Below are positions 56,613 to 64,000 of a stretch of 64,000 nt of DNA, piece by piece. The DNA is taken from contig NZ_JBHYGG010000079.1 in the NCBI RefSeq assembly GCF_051859125.1, positions 1-64,000 on the forward strand, read 5' to 3'. Both the position numbers and the translations under genes were made by a program. Within the stretch, counting starts at the first letter, position 1. Every line of letters starts with the position of its first letter. This stretch comes from Gemmata sp051859125 (GTDB lineage Bacteria > Planctomycetota > Planctomycetia > Gemmatales > Gemmataceae). Below the pieces are notes generated by a model. It searched no databases. It had not been told where the DNA came from and was given only the letters and a program-made list of their open reading frames with translations.

Positions 56613-57785
56613 ATGCCCGAGCCCGTGACCGAGTCGTTCCCGATCAAGGTGCTGCTCGTCGACGACCAGGCCATCGTCGGCGAGTCCGTCCGCCGGATGC
56701 TCGCCGACGAGCCGAACCTGGAGTACCGGTTCTGCTCCGACCCGACCAAGGCGATCGAGGCGGCCAACGAGTTCCAGCCGACCGTCATCCTGCAGGACCT
56801 CGTGATGCCGGACATCGACGGGCTCCAGCTCGTCAAGTTCTTCCGGGCCAACCCCGCGACGCGGGACATCCCGCTCGTCGTCCTCTCCAGCAAGGAGGAG
56901 CCGACCATCAAGGCCAAGGCGTTCGCGATCGGCGCGAGCGACTACATGGTCAAGCTGCCGGACAAGCTGGAGGTCGTCGCCCGGGTGAAGTACCACTCCC
57001 GGGGGTACATCGCGCTGCTGGAGCGGAACGAGGCGTACCGGCGGCTCGCCGAGAGCCAGCGGGAGCTGGCCGCCGAGGTCAACCGCGCCGCCCGCTACGT
57101 CCAGTCGCTGCTCCCGGCCCCGCTCACGACCGGCCCGGTCCGCACGGCGTGGAAGTTCGTGCCGTCGGCCCACCTCGCCGGCGACATGTTCGGCTACCAC
57201 TGGCTCGACCCCGAGCACCTGGTGATCTACCTGCTGGACGTGAGCGGCCACGGGGTCGGGTCGGCACTGCTCGCGGTGTCGGCGGCGAACGTCATCTCCA
57301 CGGGCGGCCTGCCCGGGGTGGACCTCCGCGCCCCCGGGCAGGTGATGACCAAGATCAACGAGATGTTCCAGATGGACCGGCAGGACGGGAAGTACTTCAC
57401 CATGTGGTACGGCGTGTACCGCCCGGCCGACCGGCAGCTCCTGTACTGCAACGCGGGCCACCCGCCGTCGCTGCTCCTCTCGGGGGGCGCGGTCACGGAA
57501 CTGGAGGTGGACGGCCCGGCGGTCGGGATGGTGCCGGACCTCCCGTACGACACCCACAAGGTCGCCGTGGCCGAGGGCGGCACCCTGCTCGTGTACAGCG
57601 ACGGCGTGTTCGAGATCGAGCGGGGCAGCGGCCCGATGTGGCAGTACGCCGACTTCGTCGCGCACATCACCCCCGAACTCGTGAAGGGCGGGGATGTGAT
57701 CGAGCGGCACCTGAAGTTCGTCCGCGAGATGCACCCCGGCGACGTCCTAGGCGACGACTTCTCGATGGTCGAGGTCCGGTTCTGA
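56613..57785 (+). CDS. Response regulator with PP2C (SpoIIE/RsbU) phosphatase
   Basis: A 390-residue protein. The receiver domain (residues 12-125) has Asp pair VDDQ, phospho-Asp62 in LQDLVMPDIDG, Ser in VLSSKEE and Lys in VKLPDK. A linker helix leads to a PP2C-type serine phosphatase (about 170-390) with metal sites in GDMFGYHWLD, DVSGHGVGSALLA, NAGHPPSLLL and LLVYSDGVFE. Such proteins act on phospho-anti-sigma antagonists. No anti-sigma/STAS genes are visible. It is 150 bp upstream of the MCP gene on the same strand and could be the output of the chemosensory operon. Confidence 0.9.
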   Translation: MPEPVTESFPIKVLLVDDQAIVGESVRRMLADEPNLEYRFCSDPTKAIEAANEFQPTVILQDLVMPDIDGLQLVKFFRANPATRDIPLVVLSSKEEPTIKAKAFAIGASDYMVKLPDKLEVVARVKYHSRGYIALLERNEAYRRLAESQRELAAEVNRAARYVQSLLPAPLTTGPVRTAWKFVPSAHLAGDMFGYHWLDPEHLVIYLLDVSGHGVGSALLAVSAANVISTGGLPGVDLRAPGQVMTKINEMFQMDRQDGKYFTMWYGVYRPADRQLLYCNAGHPPSLLLSGGAVTELEVDGPAVGMVPDLPYDTHKVAVAEGGTLLVYSDGVFEIERGSGPMWQYADFVAHITPELVKGGDVIERHLKFVREMHPGDVLGDDFSMVEVRF

Positions 57786-57935
57786 CCGCCCGTACCGGCC
57801 GTGCGCCCCGCACCGGTTGTGCCGGTGCCCCCGTGCGGGCGGCGCGGGGAAATGGGCAACATGGCTAAACCCCTCTCGCCGGGGCCTGGTACACTCAGGG
57901 TGAACCCCACCAGGGCGAACCCCACGAGCCCCCGC

Positions 57936-59594
57936 ATGTTCGGGTACACCACGACGATCCGCGCGAAGCTGTACAGTCTGATTCCCGCCACCCTGCTCGC
58001 GGTCGGGGCCGCCCTCGGGATCGGCCTGTACGTCCAGTCCCGGTTCTCGATCGGCGGCACGCTCGACGCGCACATGCTCCGGCAGGCCGAGTTCTACTCG
58101 GAAGTTGAGCCGGCCGTGTTCGTCCCCAGCTTGCTATACATCACGCTCCAGGAGGCCGAGACGGAGAAGCGCCCGGAGGAGATCGCCCGCACGATCCAGC
58201 AGTTCCGGGCCGGCGAGGCGAACTTCCGGGCCGCGCGGGACAACCGGCTCAAGTTGCTGCCCGAGGGCGAGGCCCGACGGGTCCTCGACCGCGACCTCGG
58301 CGACAAGGCGGACGAGTTCTTCGGGCTGGTGAACGCCCGGTACGTCCCACTTCTCGAGCGCGCGGCCCGGAAGGAGCCGGTCGATCAGGCCGAGATCGCC
58401 CGCCTGCTCCGCGAGATCGGGGAGCGGTACCGGGAGATCCGCAAAATCAACGAGCGGCTCGTGGTCCTGATCCGCGACGACCTGACCGCCGAGCGCCGGG
58501 AGGCGGCCGCGAGGGTCCACTTCTGGAGCGCCACGAACGTCATCGTGAGCACGCTCGCAGTGATCGCCCTCGTGTTGACCAAGTTCCTCGTCGCCCGCAG
58601 CATCATCAGAGCGACGAACGCGCTGAACGCCCGCGTCTCGGAACTCGCGAGCGGGGCGAGCGACCTGACGGCCCGCATCCCGGTCACGTCGCGGGACGAG
58701 CTGGGCCAGCTCGCGGAGGGGATCAACGGGCTGGTGAGCAAGATCCAGGGGATCGTGGGCAAGGCCCGCGAGTCCAGCATCCAACTCCTCTCGATCGCGT
58801 CCGAGATCGCCGCCACGGCCCGGAACCAGGAGCAGACCGTCAACAACCTGAGCGCCTCGACCACGCAGGTGGCCGCGTCGGTCCGCGAGATCTCCGCGAC
58901 CAGCAAGGACCTGTCGGGCACGATGACCGAGGTCAGCGCGTCGGCCGCGCACGCCGCGGAGCTGGCCACCAACGGCCGGAACAACACGACCAAGATGGCC
59001 GCCGAGATGAAGCAGCTCGTCGAGTCCACCGCGTCCGTCTCGGCCCGGCTCAACATGATCCGCGAGAAGGCCGACAGCATCAACGCCGTCGTCACGACGA
59101 TCACGAAGGTGGCGGACCAGACGAACCTGCTGTCGATCAACGCGGCCATCGAGGCCGAGAAGGCCGGCGAGTACGGCCGCGGGTTCCTCGTCGTGGCCCG
59201 CGAGATCCGCCGCCTCGCCGACCAGACCGCGGTCGCGACCCTCGACATCGAGACCATGGTGAAGCAGATGCAGGACGCGGTCTCGGCGGGCGTCATGCAG
59301 ATGGACAAGTTCGCCGACGAGGTCCGGTCCGGGGTCGGGCAGGTCACGAAGATCAACCAGATGACCTGGGAGATCATCACCGAGGTGCAGGGGCTCAGCG
59401 GCCGGTTCCAGCTCGTCAACGACGGGATGAAGAACCAGTCGATCGGGGCGTCGCAGATCAACGACGCGATGGGGCAGATCTCCGAGGTCGCCCGCCGCAC
59501 GGTGCAGTCGATCCACGAGTTCGAGAAGGCCACGACCCACCTGCGCAGCTCGGTCGAGGGGCTGAACGCGGAAATCTGTCAGTTCAAGACCTGA
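57936..59594 (+). CDS. Methyl-accepting chemotaxis protein (WspA-like)
   Basis: A 552-residue membrane chemoreceptor. Helix 1 (about 13-35) and helix 2 (about 195-218) flank an outer domain of about 160 residues without a known ligand fold. HAMP (about 219-272) then leads to the signalling domain, with tip ADQTNLLSINAAIEAEKAGE and then YGRGFLVVAREIRRLADQTA. EIRRLADQTAVATLDIE followed by MVKQMQDAVSAG is close to WspA of the Pseudomonas surface-sensing system. The ATG at 57936 begins MFGYTTTIRAKLY; an upstream start at 57852 is possible. It heads the operon with CheW, CheR, CheW and CheA. Confidence 0.92.
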   Translation: MFGYTTTIRAKLYSLIPATLLAVGAALGIGLYVQSRFSIGGTLDAHMLRQAEFYSEVEPAVFVPSLLYITLQEAETEKRPEEIARTIQQFRAGEANFRAARDNRLKLLPEGEARRVLDRDLGDKADEFFGLVNARYVPLLERAARKEPVDQAEIARLLREIGERYREIRKINERLVVLIRDDLTAERREAAARVHFWSATNVIVSTLAVIALVLTKFLVARSIIRATNALNARVSELASGASDLTARIPVTSRDELGQLAEGINGLVSKIQGIVGKARESSIQLLSIASEIAATARNQEQTVNNLSASTTQVAASVREISATSKDLSGTMTEVSASAAHAAELATNGRNNTTKMAAEMKQLVESTASVSARLNMIREKADSINAVVTTITKVADQTNLLSINAAIEAEKAGEYGRGFLVVAREIRRLADQTAVATLDIETMVKQMQDAVSAGVMQMDKFADEVRSGVGQVTKINQMTWEIITEVQGLSGRFQLVNDGMKNQSIGASQINDAMGQISEVARRTVQSIHEFEKATTHLRSSVEGLNAEICQFKT

Positions 59595-59614
59595 CGTGGA
59601 GTCGTCAAGTTCGG

Positions 59615-59681
59615 AAGTCATCGGGTCGTCAAGTCCGTCGGAGCCCTGCTCCCAAAGCGTGACCTGACGGCCCGATGACTT
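59615..59681. repeat. Imperfect palindrome inside the chemosensory operon
   Basis: AAGTCATCGGGTCGTCA (59615-59631) and TGACGGCCCGATGACTT (59665-59681) pair in 16 of 17 positions around a 33-nt loop. It fills most of the 114-bp gap between the MCP and CheW genes, where the surrounding AAGTC/GTCAC motifs repeat too. It may be a dispersed repeat, an mRNA stability hairpin or a partial terminator that sets lower CheW levels. Confidence 0.55.
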
Positions 59682-59708
59682 GGTGACCTGAAGATGTGAG
59701 ACGGACCC

Positions 59709-60164
59709 ATGCTCGCGCTCATGTTCCAGGTCGGTCGCGACACCGTCGCCGTGGACGTCCGCCGCGTCCGCGAGGTCGTACCGCGGGTGCAACTGTCCCC
59801 GGTGACCGGTGCGCCCGCGTGGCTGGCCGGGGTGTTCGTGTACCGCGGGCACGTCGTCCCGGTCGTGGACCTGCACCGGCTCACGGGCGCGGGCGAGTGC
59901 CCGCCGCACCTCAGCAGCCGCATCATCCTGTTCCCGTGGCCCGCGGACGCGCCGGACTCGCTCGTCGGGCTGCTCGCCACCCAGGTGGCCGAGATCCGCG
60001 AGGTGCCGACCGACGCGCTCGGCGCGGTCGGGCCGGGGCACCTCGGCCTCGGGCCGGCTCTGCCCGACGGGCACGGGATCATCCGGGTCCTGAACCCCGA
60101 GGCGCTGCTGGCCCAGATCGCGTCCGGGTCCGGGGGTGCGATTGCTGCGGGGGTTCATGGATGA
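59709..60164 (+). CDS. CheW adaptor (WspB-like)
   Basis: A 151-residue adaptor that links the chemoreceptor to CheA. The double beta-barrel core shows MFQVGRDTVAVDVRRVREVV, PAWLAGVFVYRGHVVPVVDLH (the VYRG...PV(V/I)DL signature) and IRVLNPEALL. Its short length fits WspB-type CheW. The stop overlaps the next gene start (ATGA). It is the first of two CheW genes here, as in wsp operons. Confidence 0.92.
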   Translation: MLALMFQVGRDTVAVDVRRVREVVPRVQLSPVTGAPAWLAGVFVYRGHVVPVVDLHRLTGAGECPPHLSSRIILFPWPADAPDSLVGLLATQVAEIREVPTDALGAVGPGHLGLGPALPDGHGIIRVLNPEALLAQIASGSGGAIAAGVHG

Positions 60165-61399
60165 GCCTCATCGGGGTGGAAGCGGTCGTCCGCGAGCGGC
60201 TCGGCATGGACCCCGCGTCCCTCGGCCTGTCCGCGCTGCACCAGGCGGTCGGGGTGCGGATGAAGGCCCGTGGGGCGGCGTCCCACGCGGAGTACGCCGG
60301 GCTGCTCGCGCTCGACCCGGCCGAGGCCGGGGCGCTCGGCGTCGAGTTGGCGGTGCCCGAGTCGTGGTTCTTCCGCGGCGGCCGGCAGCTCTTCGCCCGG
60401 GTCGCCGAGGTCGTCGCGGCCCGCGCCGGGGCCCGGCCGCCGGGGCAGGGGGCCCGCGTCCTGAGCGCCCCGTGCAGCACCGGCGAGGAGCCGTACTCGG
60501 TCGCCATCGCGTGCCACGAGAGCTTCGTCCCCGCGGCCTCGTACTCGATCGACGCGGTGGACGTCTCGGCCCGGCACCTGGAGCGGGCCACCGCGGCGCG
60601 GTACCCGAACTTCTCGTTCCGCGAGACCGGCCCGGACGTTCGCCCGGCGAACTTCCGCGCTGTCGGCGAGCAGTGGGAACTGCTGCCGCACCTGCGGCGA
60701 CAGGTGCGGTTCCGCCACGCGAACCTCACCGACCCGAGCTTTTTGAGCGACGAGCCGGCGTACGACGTCATCTTCTGCCGGAACGTGTTCATTTACCTGA
60801 CCCCCGACGGCCGCCGCCGGGCGATGGCGTCGCTCGAACGCCTGCTCGCCCCCGACGGGATTCTGTGCCTCACGCCCGGCGAGGCGGACCGCCTGCCCCC
60901 GGGCCAGTTCACGGCGAGCGGCGACTCGGGCCTGTACCGCCGCGCGGCCGCGGCCCCGGCCGTCCCGGCCGCCGTTTCGCCGCCGGGGTTCCGTGCTCCG
61001 CTCCCGCACGTTGAACCCGTTCCGGTCGCGCCGGTCGCCGAGCCGCCCGCCGTGGTGGTCGGGCCGGTGGTCACCGTGCAACCGAAGCCGGCTTCGCTGG
61101 AAGCGGCGCGTTCGCTGGCGGACGCCGGACAACTGGCCGAGGCCCGCCTGGCGTGCGAGCGGATGCAGAAGGACGCTCCCGCGTCGGCGGCACTCTACGC
61201 CCTCCTGGGGGCGATCGAGTTCGCCCAGGGCCGGGCCGACGCGGCCGCCGAGGCGTTCCGCCGCTCGCTGTACTTGGACCCGAACTGCGTCGAGGCGCTG
61301 GAGCAAATGATCGTCATCTCAGACCGCAAGGGGAACGCGGCACAGGCCGCGGCGCTGCGCCGCCGGCTCGCGCGGCTGTCCCGGGAGGACGCGCCGTGA
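60161..61399 (+). CDS. CheR methyltransferase with TPR tail (WspC-like)
   Basis: A 412-residue chemoreceptor methyltransferase. The N-terminal CheR helices are followed by the SAM site (VLSAPCSTGEEPYSVAIACHE, about 102-121) and FCRNVFIYLTPDGRRRAM (about 207-224). After about residue 265 comes a Pro/Ala/Val-rich linker and then TPR-like helices (LADAGQLAEARLACERMQKD and YALLGAIEFAQGRADAAAEA). This fusion is the WspC layout. Overlapped ends (ATGA before, GTGA after) give tight coupling with both CheW genes. Confidence 0.92.
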   Translation: MSLIGVEAVVRERLGMDPASLGLSALHQAVGVRMKARGAASHAEYAGLLALDPAEAGALGVELAVPESWFFRGGRQLFARVAEVVAARAGARPPGQGARVLSAPCSTGEEPYSVAIACHESFVPAASYSIDAVDVSARHLERATAARYPNFSFRETGPDVRPANFRAVGEQWELLPHLRRQVRFRHANLTDPSFLSDEPAYDVIFCRNVFIYLTPDGRRRAMASLERLLAPDGILCLTPGEADRLPPGQFTASGDSGLYRRAAAAPAVPAAVSPPGFRAPLPHVEPVPVAPVAEPPAVVVGPVVTVQPKPASLEAARSLADAGQLAEARLACERMQKDAPASAALYALLGAIEFAQGRADAAAEAFRRSLYLDPNCVEALEQMIVISDRKGNAAQAAALRRRLARLSREDAP

Positions 61400-62061
61400 A
61401 CATGGCCCTGCCCGTGGCGGCCAACGACGTGTGCTGGAACCGGATCGGGGTCCGGGGCGACCGCACGTGCCCGGAACTCGAGAAGGTCACGCACTGCCAC
61501 AACTGCCCGGTGTTCGCCGCCGCCGGCCGCCGGTTCCTCGACGCGCCGTCGCCGCCCGACTACCTCGACGAGTGGACCGTCCGGCTCTCCGACCCCGAGG
61601 AGCGGGCCGCCTCGGACCAGCTCAGCGTCCTCGTGTTCCGGCTCGGCGACGAGTGGCTCGCGCTGCCGGTCGGGGTCCTGGTCGAGGTCACCCGGCCGCG
61701 GGCCCCGCACCGGATCCCGCACCGCGGCGGCCTGCTCGCCGGGCTGGTGAACATCCGCGGCGAACTGCACCTGTGCGTCCGGCTCGACCTGCTCCTGGGG
61801 GTGGCGACCCCCGAGCACCAGTCGGGCGAGCCGAGCCCGCGGCTCATCGTGGTCCGCCGGGACACCGAGGGGTGGGCGTTCGCGGCCGACGAGGTGGACC
61901 AGGTCCACCGCGTCCCGGGCCAGAGCCTGGCGCCGCCGGCCCCGACGCTGTCGCGGGCGCACACCAAGCTCACCCGCGGCGTGTTCCGGCTCGACAAGCG
62001 GCCGGTCGGGCTGCTCGACGACGCCCGAGTGTTCCAGACCGTCCGGGAGCGCATCCGATGA
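61396..62061 (+). CDS. CheW with Cys-rich N-terminus (WspD-like)
   Basis: A 221-residue CheW with an N-terminal cysteine motif: DVCWNRIGVRGDRTCPELEK then HCHNCPVFAA, which may bind a metal or cluster and matches the WspD pattern. The CheW domain starts near residue 75 (LSVLVFRLGDEWLALPVGVL) with GLVNIRGELHLCVRLDLLLG. GGGAGG at 61383-61388 favours the GTG at 61396 (overlapping the CheR stop, GTGA) over the ATG at 61402. The stop overlaps CheA (ATGA). Confidence 0.9.
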   Translation: MNMALPVAANDVCWNRIGVRGDRTCPELEKVTHCHNCPVFAAAGRRFLDAPSPPDYLDEWTVRLSDPEERAASDQLSVLVFRLGDEWLALPVGVLVEVTRPRAPHRIPHRGGLLAGLVNIRGELHLCVRLDLLLGVATPEHQSGEPSPRLIVVRRDTEGWAFAADEVDQVHRVPGQSLAPPAPTLSRAHTKLTRGVFRLDKRPVGLLDDARVFQTVRERIR

Positions 62062-64000
62062 CCGGTATCGACGCGGGCCTGTTCGACCTGTTCCGCGAAG
62101 AGGTGCGGACCCACACCGACACGATGTCCCGCGGGCTCCTCGACGTCGAGGGCGACCCCGGGAACCCGACCCGGATCGAGCCGCTCATGCGGGGCGCGCA
62201 CTCGATCAAGGGCGCGTGCCGGATCGTCGGCATCGACCTCGGGGTGCGGCTGGCGCACGTCATGGAGGACGCCCTCGTCGCGGCGCAGAACGGCCAGATC
62301 CGCCTGACAGCGGCCGACATCGACACGCTCCTCCGCGGGTCCGACGTGCTCCGGGGGCTCGCGGACCTGTCGCCCTCGACCGTGTCGAGCTGGGCGGTCA
62401 CGAACGCGGCCGCGGTCGAGGCGCTCGATCCCGTGTTCGTCGCGATGGCCGCCGGCAAGCCGCGCCCGCAGGCCGCACCGCCGGTCGCGCAGCCGAGTCC
62501 GAACCCGCCCGCCCCCGCGGCCGTTGTCCCGCCGCCGCCCGCGAGGAACGCGTTCCCACAAGTTCCGCAGTTCACGCGAACGGCGGTCCCGACCGCGCCG
62601 CTGCAAATGCCCGCGAACTACTCGATGACCGACATGTTCCGCGAGGAGCTGCGGTCGAACCTGCTTGTGCTCGATGCCACGAAGCCCGAGGAGGCGACCG
62701 AGTGCCTCCAGCAGATCCGCGGCGCGGCCCGGCTCATCAAGTGCCAGCCCGTGGACCGGGTCGCCGCCGCGGTGTCCGCGTACTTCGCGGCCGCGGGCGA
62801 TCGCGGGGTGGACCCCGGCGCGTCGGAGTGGCTCGCCTACGCGGCCGCCACGCTCGCCGGCGCGATCGGCACCGACGACGACGGCTTCGCCGCGTGGGTC
62901 GCGGAAGCGACACCCGCGCTGACCGAGATCGCCGAGGTCTTCGACCGCGCCGCCGCCCCGGCCGCCGCTGCAAGCACCAGCGCAGACCTCCAGCCTTCCA
63001 CACACGTCGCCGAACCCGCACCCGCGGCGCTCGCGGTGCAGTTGGCCGCACCGGTCGCCGCGCCCGCTGCCCCCGGCCCGACCGAGGCGTACAGCGGGCA
63101 CCGCCCGGAGGCCGCCCCGGCCGAGGCCGTGGTGCGCGTCACCGCCCAGAGCCTGAACCGGCTCATGGGGCTGGCCGGCGAGTCGCTGGTGCAGGCCCGG
63201 TGGCTCCCGTCGTTCTCCGCGTCGCTCCTGAGCCTGCGCAAGCAGCACGACCTGCTCGCGGTGATGCTCGACGGGGCGTTCCACGCAGCGGCCGCCGGCA
63301 CCGACACCGCCGAACTCGGCCGCATGATCGCCGAGGCCCGCCGCCAGGCGGGCGTGTGCCGCGCGTCGCTCAACGACAAGGCCGCCGACTTCGACGACCA
63401 CGCGGCCCGCGGCGAGGACCTGAACACCCGCCTGTACCGCGAGGTGATCGTCAGCCGGATGCGGCCGTTCGGCGACGGCGTCCACGGGCTCCCGCGGATG
63501 GTCCGCGACATGTCCCGCACGCTCGGCAAGGAGGCCAAGCTCGTCGTCGAGGGCGAGAAGACGGAGGTCGACCGCGACATCCTGGAGAAGCTGGAGTCGC
63601 CGCTCTCGCACCTGATCCGCAACGCGGTCGACCACGGCGTCGAGCCGACCGAGGCGCGGGTCGCGGCCGGCAAGCCCGCGGCCGGCACCATCCGCCTCGA
63701 GGCCCGGCACCGGGCCGGCATGTTGCAGGTGACGGTCAGCGACGACGGCGGCGGCGTGAACCTCGACAAGCTCCGCAAGAAGATCGTGGACCGCGGGCTC
63801 AGCGCGGCCGAGGTCGTGCGGCAGATGCAGGAACCCGAACTGCTGGAGTTCCTGTTCCTCCCCGGGTTCAGCACCGCGGCGGCCGTGACCGAGTTCTCGG
63901 GCCGCGGGGTCGGGCTCGACGTGGTCCAGGACACCATCCGGCGCGTCGGCGGGAGCGTCCGCGTCACGTCGCAGCCGGGCCGCGGGACCACGTTCCACCT
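62058..64000 (+). CDS. CheA-type histidine kinase (WspE-like), cut by window end
   Basis: The first 647 residues of a CheA kinase; no stop before the window ends. P1 (HPt) has the phospho-His in RGAHSIKGACRIVG (His48). A second HPt-like segment near residue 218 reads LQQIRGAARLIK, with Gln where His should be, so it is probably inactive. A Pro/Ala linker, the dimer helices (NRLMGLAGESLVQARWLPSF) and the kinase core follow: N-box LIRNAVDHGVEP, G1 DDGGGVNLDKL, GRGVGLDVV and RGTTFHL. A C-terminal receiver, as in WspE, may lie beyond 64000. Its start overlaps the CheW stop (ATGA). Confidence 0.93.
   Translation, partial: MTGIDAGLFDLFREEVRTHTDTMSRGLLDVEGDPGNPTRIEPLMRGAHSIKGACRIVGIDLGVRLAHVMEDALVAAQNGQIRLTAADIDTLLRGSDVLRGLADLSPSTVSSWAVTNAAAVEALDPVFVAMAAGKPRPQAAPPVAQPSPNPPAPAAVVPPPPARNAFPQVPQFTRTAVPTAPLQMPANYSMTDMFREELRSNLLVLDATKPEEATECLQQIRGAARLIKCQPVDRVAAAVSAYFAAAGDRGVDPGASEWLAYAAATLAGAIGTDDDGFAAWVAEATPALTEIAEVFDRAAAPAAAASTSADLQPSTHVAEPAPAALAVQLAAPVAAPAAPGPTEAYSGHRPEAAPAEAVVRVTAQSLNRLMGLAGESLVQARWLPSFSASLLSLRKQHDLLAVMLDGAFHAAAAGTDTAELGRMIAEARRQAGVCRASLNDKAADFDDHAARGEDLNTRLYREVIVSRMRPFGDGVHGLPRMVRDMSRTLGKEAKLVVEGEKTEVDRDILEKLESPLSHLIRNAVDHGVEPTEARVAAGKPAAGTIRLEARHRAGMLQVTVSDDGGGVNLDKLRKKIVDRGLSAAEVVRQMQEPELLEFLFLPGFSTAAAVTEFSGRGVGLDVVQDTIRRVGGSVRVTSQPGRGTTFH

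Noticed and set aside
57810..57828. 7-bp hairpin after the phosphatase gene taken as a terminator separating it from the MCP gene
   Set aside because: The stem is short and no T-run follows, so it cannot be taken as proof that the two genes are transcribed separately.

Overview
The window is a GC-rich (roughly 70% by eye) bacterial chromosome segment, most likely from a planctomycete of the Gemmataceae type. The pointers are a DUF1559 prepilin-like protein, an FG-GAP protein that begins with the planctomycete 'EPLDSRLTP' N-terminus, an Uma2-family nuclease gene, a serine/threonine kinase with a C-terminal repeat region, BatA/VWA fusion proteins, and long intergenic palindromes of the kind scattered through Gemmata genomes. 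No rRNA, tRNA, CRISPR array, prophage or complete insertion sequence was seen. The placement is inferred from gene content, not from a marker gene.

Left part (1-8.2 kb): a sigma-54-type promoter, with dyads upstream, precedes an oversized ammonium transporter (amtB) and a PII protein that lacks the Tyr51 uridylylation site. An SGNH hydrolase, a PQQ-type beta-propeller and a DUF1559 prepilin follow. 8.2-18.4 kb is mostly on the minus strand: two methyltransferases, a small hypothetical protein with a strong sigma-70-type promoter, 7Fe ferredoxin, a receiver-less sigma-54 activator with an intact GAFTGA loop, a zinc-ribbon membrane protein, RNase D and an ArnT/PMT-like glycosyltransferase. 18.5-28.8 kb: a small Sm-like protein translationally coupled to a 59-residue membrane peptide, a MarR regulator divergent from ilvC with a palindrome over both -35 boxes, a PEGA lipoprotein, a B12-radical SAM protein flanked by related palindromic repeats, a LolD/LolE-like ABC exporter and a Gfo/Idh oxidoreductase.

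28.8-38.3 kb: a PD-(D/E)XK-like protein, then a minus-strand glycine-cleavage cluster (gcvT, gcvH, an inserted Uma2 gene, gcvPA; no gcvPB nearby), an esterase, a Ser/Thr kinase and a zinc-ribbon metallopeptidase. 38.4-49.8 kb: a four-gene plus-strand operon built around a 1,678-residue double-VWA fusion, a 1,329-residue membrane/coiled-coil protein, a charged secreted protein and a Tat-exported prenyltransferase-repeat protein. It resembles the Bat/VWA clusters of planctomycetes but has no MoxR or DUF58 gene in view. 49.8-55.6 kb: a heavy-metal RND pump with two His/Asp-rich accessory proteins and no outer-membrane factor.

55.6-64 kb: after a glycosylase-like gene on the minus strand comes a receiver-PP2C phosphatase and a tightly overlapping MCP-CheW-CheR(TPR)-CheW-CheA operon. 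It matches Wsp gene order, including the Cys-rich WspD-type N-terminus. The phosphatase may be its output in place of the WspR diguanylate cyclase. The CheA gene runs off the window end.
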